A stretch of 64,000 nucleotides of DNA from Clostridium manihotivorum (GCF_004015185.1 NZ_CP025746.1:3551776-3615775); one strand, 5' to 3'; counted from the first letter of the stretch, positions 37,028 through 47,753 are shown. A program made the numbers and translations. Notes: generated from the letters alone by a model not told the origin.

Positions 37028-39310
37028 TTAATAAACTTCATATCTTTCGCCAATCTTAGTTTCAAAGGTAAGTAATGAGGTCTCTTCATTATAGCTTCCA
37101 ACAACCTCACCATTATTGTAGGCCTTAAGATTACCTTCAAAATATATCCTGCAAGTTTCTCCTGCCTTAGAAAGAATACTCGCTTTAACTACTTTACCCT
37201 CTTCCCAGGTAAAGTCAACCTCAAAACCTCCTCTAGCACATAAACCAGAAACCTCTCCTTTGCTCCATGCTTTAGGAATAGCAGGTAAAAACTTAATAAA
37301 GCCAGTATGACTTTGTAATAGCATTTCTGCAATTCCTGCGCTACCTCCAAAGTTACCATCTATTTGGAAAGGTGGATGATTGTCTAAAAGATTAGGTAGA
37401 GTGGATTTACTTAAAAGTGCCTCTATATTTTTGTAGGCTAAATCACCTTCTTCTAGTCTTGCCCACATATTTATAATCCATGCTCTGCTCCAGCCTGTAT
37501 GTCCTCCACCATAAGAAAGCCTTCTTTCAATGGTTTTTTTGGCTGCCCTAGCAAGTTCAGGAGTATCTTTTAAAGTTATCTGATTAGAAGGATGTAGTGC
37601 AAAAAGCTGAGATATATGTCTATGTCCTGGTTCTACTTCATCATAATCCTCTGCCCACTCTTGAATCTGACCGTATTTTCCTATAGTTGGCTTAGGTAAT
37701 CTTTCAATTAGCTCTTCTAATTTACCTCTAAACTCCAAATCAGTTTGTAGCAGCTTAGATGCTTCTATACAATTAGAGAATAAAGCATGTATTATCTGAC
37801 TATCCATTGAAGGTCCTATACATATGCATCCTGTTTGTCCATTTGGAAGACTGTAAGTATTTTCTGGAGATACAGAAGGACATGTAACCAGTTGCCCTTT
37901 ATTATTTTCTATTAAAAAATCTACAAAAAATAACGCTGCTTCTCTCATAGTATCATAGGTTCTTGAAAGAAAATTATAATCTTTAGTGAATTCATAGTGT
38001 TCCCAAAGATGTAAGCATAGCCACGCAGCTCCCATAGGCCACTGAGTTGCAGGCATCCAAAGATCCTGTGGCGCTGTATCTCCCCAAATATCAGTATTAT
38101 GATGGCACATAAAACCTCTGCAGTTATACATCTTTTGGGCTGTTATTCTTCCTGGTTCTCTCATTCTTTCAATATGATCAAATAATGGCATATGAAGCTC
38201 TGATAAATTACAGGTTTCAGCTGGCCAATAATTCATTTCAGTGTTAATGTTTATAGTAAATTTACAGCCCCAAGGTGACATCATATCTTTGTTCCATATG
38301 CCTTGAAGGTTAGCAGGTAGAGTTCCTGGTCTGCTGCAAGATATAAGCAAGTATCTTCCATATTGGAAATATAAACATATTAAATCTAAATCAGTCTCTC
38401 CTTCTTGAATCTTTTTTAATCTTACATCTGTTGGTATAAGGGACAGTTGATCCTCACTGTTATAGTCCTTTAAGGTAAGCTTTACTCTATTAAAAAGTCT
38501 ATTATAATCAGCAATGTGATCGTATTTTATTTGCTCACAAGATTTATTTATAGCTTCTCTTATAGTGTTTTTACACCATGCTTCTGGTTCATCACCATAG
38601 TAGTCAGTTCTAGCAGTCATATATATAGTAACTTTATCTGCCTTTTCTACAACCAGCTTATTACCTATACTATATGCATTTCCTCCATCAGCTACTACCT
38701 TAACCATAGAGCAAAAGCTTATTCCTTTATCACTGCCACTTTTCCCTTTTAAAGTTACTGAATCCTTTGCATTAGCATAAATATAATCAAAGTATCGTTC
38801 CCTATTTAAAGTTAGCATAAAGCTTAGGCTCTTGCTTTTATCAGCATCCAGCTTTATAACCATCACTTTATCTACCGCACTTATGAAGACTTCCCTAATG
38901 AATTCTACATCTCCACAACTGTATTTTACTCCTGCCACAGCATTGCTTATATCTAAAAATCTTTCATAATTACATATTTCTTGCTTCTCATGTTCAAAAT
39001 CTATAAATATATCACCTAAGGACTCATAATGTCTTTGATCCTCTGGTGTTCCAGCCATAGCTATAGCTGTAAGCTTTTCAGCTTCTTTAATATTTCCATC
39101 AAAAAGCAATTTTCTTATCTTAGGTAAGTATTCCAAGGAATCTTTATTGTTTCTATCTCTTGGTCCTCCATCCCATACAGTCTCTTCATTTAGCTGAAAT
39201 CTCTCTTTCTCAATACCACCAAAGATCATAGCTCCTAAACTCCCATTTCCTACAGGAAGAGCCTCATTCCAATTTTCTAAACTTGCTGGTTTATCATACC
39301 ATAGCTTCAT
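37028..39310 (-). CDS. GH95 alpha-L-fucosidase
   Basis: Inverting 1,2-alpha-L-fucosidase family, 760 residues, no signal peptide, so cytoplasmic. It begins with the family pattern KLWYDKPASLENWNEALPVGNG and has SRPGTLPANLQGIWN, NTDIWGDTAPQ and NHPPFQIDGNFGGSAGIAEML blocks of the (alpha/alpha)6 catalytic barrel and flanks. In xyloglucan, fucose is alpha-1,2-linked to galactose, matching the adjacent GH42 and GH74 genes. An AGGAGG site precedes GTG-ATG; I use the ATG. Last gene of the glycosidase cluster. Confidence 0.93.
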   Translation of the reverse strand: MKLWYDKPASLENWNEALPVGNGSLGAMIFGGIEKERFQLNEETVWDGGPRDRNNKDSLEYLPKIRKLLFDGNIKEAEKLTAIAMAGTPEDQRHYESLGDIFIDFEHEKQEICNYERFLDISNAVAGVKYSCGDVEFIREVFISAVDKVMVIKLDADKSKSLSFMLTLNRERYFDYIYANAKDSVTLKGKSGSDKGISFCSMVKVVADGGNAYSIGNKLVVEKADKVTIYMTARTDYYGDEPEAWCKNTIREAINKSCEQIKYDHIADYNRLFNRVKLTLKDYNSEDQLSLIPTDVRLKKIQEGETDLDLICLYFQYGRYLLISCSRPGTLPANLQGIWNKDMMSPWGCKFTININTEMNYWPAETCNLSELHMPLFDHIERMREPGRITAQKMYNCRGFMCHHNTDIWGDTAPQDLWMPATQWPMGAAWLCLHLWEHYEFTKDYNFLSRTYDTMREAALFFVDFLIENNKGQLVTCPSVSPENTYSLPNGQTGCICIGPSMDSQIIHALFSNCIEASKLLQTDLEFRGKLEELIERLPKPTIGKYGQIQEWAEDYDEVEPGHRHISQLFALHPSNQITLKDTPELARAAKKTIERRLSYGGGHTGWSRAWIINMWARLEEGDLAYKNIEALLSKSTLPNLLDNHPPFQIDGNFGGSAGIAEMLLQSHTGFIKFLPAIPKAWSKGEVSGLCARGGFEVDFTWEEGKVVKASILSKAGETCRIYFEGNLKAYNNGEVVGSYNEETSLLTFETKIGERYEVY

Positions 39311-39345
39311 CACTTCTTGCCTCCTATTTATCCTTAAATGCTCAA

Positions 39346-39430
39346 TATATATGTTGCAATATCAACTCCACGTCAAAGATTTTATAAGTCTAAAAGCTGT
39401 TTGAAGGCAAAGCTTCAATTGCAACATATA
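39346..39430. repeat. 85-bp MITE related to the IS630-like element
   Basis: Both ends read TATATGTTGCAAT inward, the same as the ends of the insertion sequence at 34895-36100. It sits in the 122-bp gap between the GH3 and GH95 genes, ending 2 bp from the GH3 stop codon. Confidence 0.7.
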
Positions 39431-39432
39431 GG

Positions 39433-42300
39433 TTATTTTATTATGAATGATCTTATTTTCATCTCACTGCTTAATTTAATAAACAAATCATGCATACCTG
39501 TATATGGTTTTATATCAAAACTTATTATCTTCAAGCAATCAAATTCTCTATTTTCTTCTACCTTACATTTTCCAATAGAAACACCATCTATCGAATCTAA
39601 AAATAATTCTATCTTTCCTTCTTTATTGTTTGATATAACAAGCTCACAAACTTTATTACTTTCACAAAATTCAAAATCATTAAATCTCAAGTAGCTATAA
39701 TCACTTTTTGCCACAACGCAGTCCTTACATTCTTTCCACTCATCAATGAAAACATCATTATAATCATCGTAATTTACAGCTAGGATTTCTGTTTTGCATT
39801 GCCTTCTCATAAGAGTTTTTCCCCAGATTTCAACAGACTTTTGTAATCTTATATCCTCTGATGAGCTTCCTACCATAATAGTATAATTGCCACTCTCAAC
39901 AAGATAACTCTCTGACCTTACATCCCAAAAAGCTAATTCATTGACTTTAATATTAAATTCTAATTCTTTCTGCTGACCTGCTTTTATATTTACTCTTTTA
40001 AAAGCTTTAAGTTCCTTATACGGCCTTTTTACACTTGGCTTATCAGCTCTTATATAAACTTGAACAACTTCATCACTATCAAAGTTCCCAGTGTTTTTAA
40101 CCTTCAAGGTTAATGTAAACTCTTCATCTTCAGCTAGTTTCTCCGAGGATACCTTCAAATCACTATACTTAAATTGTGTATAAGTAAGTCCATGACCGAA
40201 AGAATACAGAGGTTTACCATCATAGTACATATAAGTTCTTTTGCCTTTTATAATGTCATAGTCATTGATAGGGGGAAGATCTTTAAGCGAGCTATACCAG
40301 GTCATACTCAATCTTCCAGCAGGACTATACTGTCCAAAAATAACCTCTGCAATTGCATTACCTAGCTCTTGACAGCCATGAGCTGTATACATAATCGCAG
40401 GAATATTATTATTAATTTCATTTATTGAAAAAGGGTAACTTCCTACAACCACTACTACAGTATTAGGATTAGCCTTGTATACTTCTTTTACTAATTGTTC
40501 TTGTGAATCAGGAAGATTTATATCAGTTCTATCTATTTCCTCTTTTCCATTTATCACAGGGTTGTTTCCTACGAAAACTATGGCTACATCACTATTTTTT
40601 GCTACATCTACCGCATCTTCTATTCCATCCCTAACCTTCTCAAGCTTGAAGTTGTCATTTAAGCAGTTAAGCTTATCTTTCTCACATCTTGAATTATTTG
40701 TGCTATCTTCAAGAACCTTTAAACCTAATTGTTCATCCGTGTATATAGATTTATCGTTCCATGTTCTTATTTCTACCTTATCCTCATCAACTTCTTTTAC
40801 TTTAATTATCTCTTTGACAAACCATCCAAATACTTCTTCAGCAGTTGCATGTATTTCTTTGTCATCCGTAGTCAGGTATCTCTCCTCTTTTAAAGCTTTA
40901 AGGGTACAGCTCTCCCAGCCCCAATCAGCTAACTCGAATTCATCTGCCTTGTCAGCATCTATATTATCAAGACTAACCTTCTTTTCAGAAGAAACCTTAA
41001 GATACCTCTCGCCGCTTATATCTGAAATTTTAACTATATCATTACCACTGCAATAGCTAACCTCACACCCCTCAAGCATATTCTTTATTCCTTGAAGTGG
41101 AGTTACTTTATACTCATGTTTTCCTGTATACCAGTCTCTATATACCACATCTGCTAAAGGTCCAATAATTGCTATATTATTCAGTTTATTTTTGTTTAAG
41201 GGAAGTGTATTGTTTTCATTTTTCAATAATACTATTGCTTCCTTAGCAGCTTTTTTAGCTAAAGCTTTATGCTTTTCACAGTTTAATACTTTTTCTGAAA
41301 TATTGCTGTAAGGATTAAGTTCAGCTGGATCAAACTGACCTAGTCTGAATCTTACCTTAAATATATTATCAAGTGCTCTATCAAGATCTTCTTCACATAA
41401 TAATTCTTTATCAATAGCTTCTTTTGTAGATTTTATAACTAAATCTCTATCATCTGTCATAACATCTACACCATTTTTAATTGCATTGGCTATGGTTTCA
41501 GCATGAGTTTCATAATATTTATGGAACTCCACAGTTTGACTCATATCACCACCATCACACACTATAAAACCATCGCAGCCCCATTTTTTCTTTACTATTG
41601 TTTTTACTTCTGGATTAACTATACATGGCCTTCCATTTATCTCGTTATAAGCAGTCATCATTGAGTAAGCTTTTCCTTCAGTAAAAGCCTTTTCAAAAGC
41701 TTTTAAATAATATTCATGTTTGTTTCTTGGATCAATGCTGCTAGAGCAATATATTCTTCCTTCTTCATTATTGTTTCCATAGAAATGCTTTGGAGCTGGC
41801 ACTAGTTTTAGATAAAAATCATCTTCTCCTTGCATTCCCTTTATAAGCTCTGCGGAAAGCTTACCAGTAAGACAAGGGTCCTCTCCATATGCTTCTTCTG
41901 TCCTGCCCCATCGTGGATCTCTTTCCATATCTATGGTTGGAGCCCATAGAGTAAGTCCACCTTCTTCATTGTTTTTCTTGTAGTATACCCTAGCCTCATC
42001 TCCAATAACGTTTCCTATATCTTTCATAAGTTCACTGTCCCAGGTACATGAAAGCCCTTGGGGCTGAGGAAATACTGTTGCGGTACCTAGAGGTGATACC
42101 ACCCCGTGAGCAGCTTCGCCACCAACACCGTATTTTTTTATACCCAATCTCTCAACTGCTCCCTGGCTAGTTGGAATCATTGATATCTTTTCTTCTAAAG
42201 TCATCCTGCTAATCAAATCTTTTATTCTATCTTCAAGTGGTAAAGTAGGATTCAAATAAGGATATTTATATTTATTTACATCAAAAATATCTTGTTTCAT
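39433..42300 (-). CDS. GH3 beta-glycosidase with inserted beta-trefoil-like domain
   Basis: Cytoplasmic exo-beta-glycosidase (glucosidase or xylosidase), 955 residues, longer than usual. GGEAAHGV (60-67) and KHFYGNNNEEGR are family motifs; D249 in GFIVCDGGD is the nucleophile. Between the two GH3 domains, residues ~420-550 form an insertion (GERYLKVSSEKK, DEFELADWGWESCTLK, ERYLTTDD) that looks like a fascin-type beta-trefoil. The fibronectin-like domain follows (about 715-815), then ~140 C-terminal residues resembling a carbohydrate-binding beta-sandwich. AAGGAG ribosome binding site. Confidence 0.9.
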   Translation of the reverse strand: MKQDIFDVNKYKYPYLNPTLPLEDRIKDLISRMTLEEKISMIPTSQGAVERLGIKKYGVGGEAAHGVVSPLGTATVFPQPQGLSCTWDSELMKDIGNVIGDEARVYYKKNNEEGGLTLWAPTIDMERDPRWGRTEEAYGEDPCLTGKLSAELIKGMQGEDDFYLKLVPAPKHFYGNNNEEGRIYCSSSIDPRNKHEYYLKAFEKAFTEGKAYSMMTAYNEINGRPCIVNPEVKTIVKKKWGCDGFIVCDGGDMSQTVEFHKYYETHAETIANAIKNGVDVMTDDRDLVIKSTKEAIDKELLCEEDLDRALDNIFKVRFRLGQFDPAELNPYSNISEKVLNCEKHKALAKKAAKEAIVLLKNENNTLPLNKNKLNNIAIIGPLADVVYRDWYTGKHEYKVTPLQGIKNMLEGCEVSYCSGNDIVKISDISGERYLKVSSEKKVSLDNIDADKADEFELADWGWESCTLKALKEERYLTTDDKEIHATAEEVFGWFVKEIIKVKEVDEDKVEIRTWNDKSIYTDEQLGLKVLEDSTNNSRCEKDKLNCLNDNFKLEKVRDGIEDAVDVAKNSDVAIVFVGNNPVINGKEEIDRTDINLPDSQEQLVKEVYKANPNTVVVVVGSYPFSINEINNNIPAIMYTAHGCQELGNAIAEVIFGQYSPAGRLSMTWYSSLKDLPPINDYDIIKGKRTYMYYDGKPLYSFGHGLTYTQFKYSDLKVSSEKLAEDEEFTLTLKVKNTGNFDSDEVVQVYIRADKPSVKRPYKELKAFKRVNIKAGQQKELEFNIKVNELAFWDVRSESYLVESGNYTIMVGSSSEDIRLQKSVEIWGKTLMRRQCKTEILAVNYDDYNDVFIDEWKECKDCVVAKSDYSYLRFNDFEFCESNKVCELVISNNKEGKIELFLDSIDGVSIGKCKVEENREFDCLKIISFDIKPYTGMHDLFIKLSSEMKIRSFIIK

Positions 42301-42564
42301 TTCAATTCTCCTTAATAAAATTATCTAAAGCATTTCTTGAACACCTGATTTTATAGTTTCTATAAAAATTCAATGAGCATGCATTTTTTTAATTTTTAAA
42401 ACCTAAATTAAGATTTCAACTTTATCACATACGCTTATCCACATGGTTATCTGAGATATATCCTCAAAGAATAAAATATAATTAAAATTAAACAGTTAAT
42501 TCAAAGGTGTATTCTTACTGCAGCATATTGTAGTAGAAAATATACTAAAACATTAAGAATAATC

Positions 42565-43215
42565 TTATTTCAAAGCTTCATCTAGAACCTTCATCCATTG
42601 CCTCGCTATAAGCTCATGCCCAGCTGCAGTGGGATGAACTCCATCCCAAATCCAGTGATCCGGTGCTGCCTTCTTGCATGCATCATTAAATTGCTGTTGT
42701 AAAGGAACAAATATACAGTTATTTTCTTCTGCAATTGCTCTTACTATAACTTGTCTCTTACTTATTTCATCATTCCAATAATCATATTTTTCTTTAACTC
42801 CACCTACAGGTAGTATGAAAGGCTCCATGATAACAATGATACATTCATGGTTTACTTCTCTTGTTTCTTCTATTAAAAGCTTATAGACTTTACCATACTT
42901 ATTTGCTGGAATTCCTGCTCCAACATTAACTTCCCATGCTATATCATTTACTCCAACTAATATACTCAATATATCTGGCTTTATATTTAGAGTATCCTCC
43001 TGCCATCTTCCATACAAATCAACTATTCTGTTACCACTTATTCCTCTGTTTATAAATTCATAATCTTTTTCTGGCTCGTCTACTCCCAATTTTGCTGACA
43101 CTATATATGCATAACCATGACCTAAAAAATGATTAGGATCGTTATCTCGAGTTCTATTGCCATCAGTAATAGAATCACCTTGAAAAAGAATTTTGCTTTT
43201 CCTTCTAATATTCAT
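42565..43215 (-). CDS. SGNH/GDSL hydrolase, probable carbohydrate acetylesterase
   Basis: 216 residues, no signal peptide. Block I FQGDSITDG puts the nucleophile at Ser15; block II GISGNRIVDL gives the Gly; block III VGVNDIAWE the Asn; block V WDGVHPTAAGH the Asp/His pair. This is the shape of cytoplasmic acetyl-xylan or oligosaccharide acetylesterases. Next to GH3, GH42 and GH95 genes, it probably removes acetyl groups from imported oligosaccharides (xyloglucan galactose is often O-acetylated). Substrate inferred. Confidence 0.87.
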   Translation of the reverse strand: MNIRRKSKILFQGDSITDGNRTRDNDPNHFLGHGYAYIVSAKLGVDEPEKDYEFINRGISGNRIVDLYGRWQEDTLNIKPDILSILVGVNDIAWEVNVGAGIPANKYGKVYKLLIEETREVNHECIIVIMEPFILPVGGVKEKYDYWNDEISKRQVIVRAIAEENNCIFVPLQQQFNDACKKAAPDHWIWDGVHPTAAGHELIARQWMKVLDEALK

Positions 43216-43384
43216 ATTGCACTTCCTTTCCTCTATTAAAGATAAGATATTATTAAATTAAATCTATTCATCAGATAAAACACCATTAGTATACAAATTA
43301 TTCTTTAGTCACTTTAAATAATAGAAACATGATATATAATCTTCTTAAAAAACATACTACTTCGATCCTTATAAATAGACTCTC

Positions 43385-45418
43385 TTACTTTTCTAATATT
43401 ACTAAATCCTTCGCTTTTATAGTAACTTTTCCAATCTTCTTTTCACCTGTTAAAAGTTCTACATATTCTTTATCACTTAAATTTACTTCAACTTGACTTT
43501 CATTGTGATTTAAAATAAATACGAAAGTCTTGTCTTCTTTTACTCTTTCAGTTATTTCCACTCCTTCAAGCTTCTCAAAGCTTGAAAAAATATTCTTTTC
43601 TTCACAAACATGACTTATAAAATCTCTTATAAATTCTTCCTCAGGATCAGAAGCTATATAGTAAGCTTTGCCTTTGCCGAACTGATTTAAGGTAAGAGCT
43701 GGTGAGTTTTTGTAGAAATCACTTCCGAAAACAGCTAAAGCTTTAGCTCCTTCTAGATGGAGGATATCGCATAACATACCACAGCTATATTCATCCTTCA
43801 ACTTAATACTGTTTTCAGTTAATTTAAAACTATTATTCATATTTGGGAATAAGGCATCAATTTCTTCCACCCAGATTCCTAAAGTCTTTCTTAATTCTCC
43901 TGGATATCCACCTAGAGTTACTAAATCATTTTCATTGACAATTCCGCTGAAGAAGGTTGTTATAAATGTTCCACCACTCTTAACAAAGCTCTCTATATTG
44001 CTTGCCACTCCATCTTTAACCATATAAAGTAAAGGAGCAACCACAACATCATATTTTGATAAATCCCACTCTGGATTTACAAAATCTACTGCTATGTTCA
44101 TATCATAAAATGCCTTATAATATTTCTCAATCTGCTTTAAATAATTAAGTTCGATTGATGGACCGCTTGAAAGTTCCACTGCCCACCAGTTTTCCCAGTC
44201 AAAAACAATAGCAACCTTTGCATCTATTGTTGAATCTAATATCTTATCTTTTAATGCATTAAGTTCTTCACCTAACTTGGCACATTCTCTAAAAACTCTT
44301 GTATTGTCATGACCTACATGTTCTATTACAGCTCCGTGATACTTCTCACAAGCTCCAATGGATCTTCTAAGCTGAAAAAACATCACTGTATCAGCTCCAT
44401 GAGCAACAGCTTGGTAGCTTTGAAGTCTCATCATACCTGGACGCTTTAGCCCATTGTATGGCTGCCAATTTTGTTGACTTGGGGTCTGCTCCATTAGCAT
44501 AAATGGTTTGCCGTTTTTTAATCCTCTCATTAAGTCATGCCTTAGAGCTGTTACATACATTGGATCTATTAGTTGAGGATAGTTGTCCCAAGAAATCACG
44601 TCCATTTTTTCAGCCCATTTAAAATAATCCAAAGGCTTGAATGTACCCATTAAGTTAGTTGTAATATATAAATCAGGTGTTATTTCCTTTATGATCTTAT
44701 ATTCTTCATGATAACAGTTAAAAACTGATTCAGACATAAATCTGTTATAATCTAAGGATATACCTTGAAAGTTAGTTCTTTCTCTACCGCTATCTCTCCA
44801 CATTTCACTAATTCCAGAAGGAACTACTACTTCATCAAAATCATATACTGTATGTCCCCAGAAACTCATATTCCATGCCTTATTCAAGTTTTCAATGGTT
44901 TTATATTTCTTTTTTAGCCATATTCTGAACTCTTCTTCGCAATGTTCACAATAGCAATAGTTACCGTATTCATTGCCTATATGCCATAGCAAAAGCGATG
45001 GATGGCCCTTGTATCTTTCTGCTAATTTTCTAGTAAGCGAAGTAGACATTTTTCTATACACCTTACTATTAGGACAGAAATTTACTCTGCCTCCATGTTT
45101 TCTTTTTCTTCCATCAAAATCTACTGGAAGAATTTCCGGATATTTTTTCGACATCCAAGCTGGTTGTGCAGCTGTTGATGTAGCTAAGCAAACATAAATA
45201 TTATTTTCAGCAAGCTTATCCATTATTTTGTCTAACCATTGAAAGTCATAAACCTCCTCTGAAGGTTGAAGTTTGGCCCAGCTAAATACTGGCAAGGTTA
45301 CAACATTTATTCCTGCTTTTTTGAAATATATTATATCTTCATCTAAAACTTCTTCTGGCCATTGATCTGGATTATAATCTCCACCATAAAAAATTTGAGG
45401 TAATTTTTCGTTTATCAT
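43385..45418 (-). CDS. GH42 beta-galactosidase
   Basis: 677 residues, no signal peptide, cytoplasmic. The TIM barrel carries the acid/base E150 in WHIGNEYGN and the nucleophile E310 in FMLMEQTPS. Zn-binding cysteines C115, C155, C157 and C160 are in place. A trimerisation domain and a short beta domain follow. It should remove the beta-1,2-galactose of xyloglucan side chains after fucose removal by GH95. AGGAG ribosome binding site. It stands 281 bp after the next GH3 gene, which has its own terminator, so it may have its own promoter. Confidence 0.94.
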   Translation of the reverse strand: MINEKLPQIFYGGDYNPDQWPEEVLDEDIIYFKKAGINVVTLPVFSWAKLQPSEEVYDFQWLDKIMDKLAENNIYVCLATSTAAQPAWMSKKYPEILPVDFDGRKRKHGGRVNFCPNSKVYRKMSTSLTRKLAERYKGHPSLLLWHIGNEYGNYCYCEHCEEEFRIWLKKKYKTIENLNKAWNMSFWGHTVYDFDEVVVPSGISEMWRDSGRERTNFQGISLDYNRFMSESVFNCYHEEYKIIKEITPDLYITTNLMGTFKPLDYFKWAEKMDVISWDNYPQLIDPMYVTALRHDLMRGLKNGKPFMLMEQTPSQQNWQPYNGLKRPGMMRLQSYQAVAHGADTVMFFQLRRSIGACEKYHGAVIEHVGHDNTRVFRECAKLGEELNALKDKILDSTIDAKVAIVFDWENWWAVELSSGPSIELNYLKQIEKYYKAFYDMNIAVDFVNPEWDLSKYDVVVAPLLYMVKDGVASNIESFVKSGGTFITTFFSGIVNENDLVTLGGYPGELRKTLGIWVEEIDALFPNMNNSFKLTENSIKLKDEYSCGMLCDILHLEGAKALAVFGSDFYKNSPALTLNQFGKGKAYYIASDPEEEFIRDFISHVCEEKNIFSSFEKLEGVEITERVKEDKTFVFILNHNESQVEVNLSDKEYVELLTGEKKIGKVTIKAKDLVILEK

Positions 45419-45620
45419 AATATTACTCCTTATGTCTAATCTTTTTTATTATTTTGCTACAAGCTTTTTCAATTAGTTAGTAGTTTATATAATTTTCACT
45501 TTTAAAACTAACTATCTGTTCTGAGTCTTTGATATTTCTAGATTTGGCAAGAAATCTTTATATATTTCCCTTATATCGGAAAGTGCTATTAACATAGACG
45601 AATATTATTGTCTACATAGT

Positions 45621-45662
45621 AAAAAGCATACTCAAAGACATAACACTTGTCTTTGAGTATGC
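45621..45662 (-). terminator. Terminator of the 45699 GH3 gene
   Basis: Minus-strand GCATACTCAAAGACA / TGTCTTTGAGTATGC followed by TTTTTAC. Confidence 0.88.
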
Positions 45663-45698
45663 CTCTATAGCAAATCACATTCTTTATTTACAGAAATA

Positions 45699-47753
45699 CT
45701 AGATACTGAAGGTTTCTTCTAATCTTAAATCTCTTGATGAACTTCCTACAAGAACTTTAAAATCTCCTTCTTCATAGGTCCATCTACTTTCTTTATCATT
45801 ATAAAAAGCCAATGAACTTTCATCTAAAGTTATTTCTACATTTTTACATTGGCCTGCTTCTAAGAAGATTTTATCAAAGCCTTTTAGCTCCTTTTCTGGT
45901 CTTATGAAAGATGAAACTAAATCAGAAACATAAACTTGAGCTATTTCAGAACCGGCTAATTTTCCTGAATTAGTAACATTAAAACTTACCTTAACTTCTA
46001 TTTGATTACCCTTAATAACATTTACCTTAAGGTCACTATATTTAAACTTTGTATAGGATAAGCCATGACCGAAGCAGAATCTAGGTTCAACATCTTTTGA
46101 GTCAAAGTATCTATAACCTACAAATATGCTTTCCTTATACTGAACAGACTCTTCACCTGGAAACTCTCCTATGCAATGAGCAGGAGAATCACTAAGCTTC
46201 TTTGGAAAAGTTACAGGTAATTTTCCTGAAGGATTTATGTCTCCAAAGATAGCTTCTGCAACAGCATATCCACCTTCCATACCTGCATAGAAGGAGTGAA
46301 CTAAAACTTTTGCATCATCAATCCACGGCTCAAACTCTACTGGAGATCCGCTTATATTTACAATTATTGCATTTGGATTAACCTTTAAGATTTCTTTTAC
46401 TAGATCATCCTGACCATAAGGAAGCTTCATATCAGTTCTATCTCTTCCCTCAAGATCATAATTATGATCTAAGCCTATTACAACAATGGTCTCATCACAA
46501 TTTTTTGCAAGTTCAATGGCTTCTTTAATAAGTTCAGGGCTTAAGCTTTCATCATTAGAGTATCCTTTTGCATACTTAACCTTTGTGTTACCACCTAGTC
46601 TCATGCTTAACCCTGTGAGTGGTGTGTATTCATATAAAGCTTTTATTTGAGCACTATCACCACCAGTAGAGTGCTTTGCATCCGCATTTTCTCCTATTAC
46701 CGCTAGAGTTTTAATACTTGAATCTTTAAGAGGAAGCAAGTTTTCTTCATTCTTTAATAGTACAATCGCTTCTCTTGCAATCTCTAAAGCTGTTTCTCTG
46801 TGAGCAGAGGTGTTATAACAGCCTCTATACCTTTGTTCTGAAAAAATATTTAATTTGAACATTAAACCTAATATTCTCTCAACCTTTTCATCAATTACTT
46901 TTTCTTCAATGTCACCATTTCTTACTTTTTCAAGCAAAGGATTAGCTAAATAATATTCATCAAAATTGCTAGTTACATTCATTTCGATGTCTATTCCATA
47001 TTTGGCTGCCTTTTCAGTATCATGGACGGCCCCCCAATCAGATATTACAACACCGTCATAGCCCCAGCCTTTTCTCAATATGTCATTAAGAAGGTAATCA
47101 CTTTCAGAGCAAAACTCACCTCTTAATTTGTTATAGGCACTCATTATAGTATAAGAATTTCCTTCTTCTACTGCAGACTTAAACCCTGGAAGATATATTT
47201 CATGCAAAGCTCTATCATCCATCTCCACATTGATTTTCAATCTTTCAAACTCTTGGTTGTTAGCTGCAAAGTGTTTTACGCAAGCTGCAGTATCCTTAGT
47301 CTGAACCCCTTTTATAAAAGGTACTACCATTTTTGAAATCAAATATGGATCTTCGCTCATATATTCAAAATTTCTTCCGCAAAGAGGAGTTCTTATTATA
47401 TTGATTCCTGGCCCTAAAATAACATCCTTAGCTCTGCCCCTGGCCTCAGCTCCAATAGCCATTCCAAATTCATAAGCTTTGTCAATATTCCAAGAAGCAG
47501 CTAGAGCCATATTTGATGGAAAGTAAGTACTGTAATCATAGGTATTACCTATATCTTCCCATTTATCATTCTCATAGTCTTTTCTAACTCCCATAGGGCC
47601 ATCTGACATAACTAGTGGCGGTATCCCAAGCCTTTCAATACCCTCTGTCCTAAAGAGTCCGTTACCATGGATCATGGATACCTTTTCTTCCAAAGTCATT
47701 TCTGAAATCATTTCTTTTATTCTCTGCTTTGTAGCTTGATTTATCTCCTTCAT
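45699..47753 (-). CDS. GH3 beta-glucosidase
   Basis: 684 residues, no signal peptide. Nucleophile D239 in GVVISDWGAVHD, KHFAANNQE and RNFEYMSEDP as in thermostable clostridial BglB-type enzymes, then the second alpha/beta domain and a fibronectin-like C-terminus. A GGGGGA ribosome binding site places the start at MKEINQ, five codons inside an earlier ATG. It probably degrades the cello-oligosaccharide backbone after side-chain removal. Its ~520-bp upstream region shares motifs with the importer promoter (see 47984 and 48061). Confidence 0.94.
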   Translation of the reverse strand: MKEINQATKQRIKEMISEMTLEEKVSMIHGNGLFRTEGIERLGIPPLVMSDGPMGVRKDYENDKWEDIGNTYDYSTYFPSNMALAASWNIDKAYEFGMAIGAEARGRAKDVILGPGINIIRTPLCGRNFEYMSEDPYLISKMVVPFIKGVQTKDTAACVKHFAANNQEFERLKINVEMDDRALHEIYLPGFKSAVEEGNSYTIMSAYNKLRGEFCSESDYLLNDILRKGWGYDGVVISDWGAVHDTEKAAKYGIDIEMNVTSNFDEYYLANPLLEKVRNGDIEEKVIDEKVERILGLMFKLNIFSEQRYRGCYNTSAHRETALEIAREAIVLLKNEENLLPLKDSSIKTLAVIGENADAKHSTGGDSAQIKALYEYTPLTGLSMRLGGNTKVKYAKGYSNDESLSPELIKEAIELAKNCDETIVVIGLDHNYDLEGRDRTDMKLPYGQDDLVKEILKVNPNAIIVNISGSPVEFEPWIDDAKVLVHSFYAGMEGGYAVAEAIFGDINPSGKLPVTFPKKLSDSPAHCIGEFPGEESVQYKESIFVGYRYFDSKDVEPRFCFGHGLSYTKFKYSDLKVNVIKGNQIEVKVSFNVTNSGKLAGSEIAQVYVSDLVSSFIRPEKELKGFDKIFLEAGQCKNVEITLDESSLAFYNDKESRWTYEEGDFKVLVGSSSRDLRLEETFSI

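Noticed and set aside
40475-41056. 193-codon plus-strand frame inside the large GH3 gene
   Set aside because: Ser-rich antisense shadow of a certain coding region.
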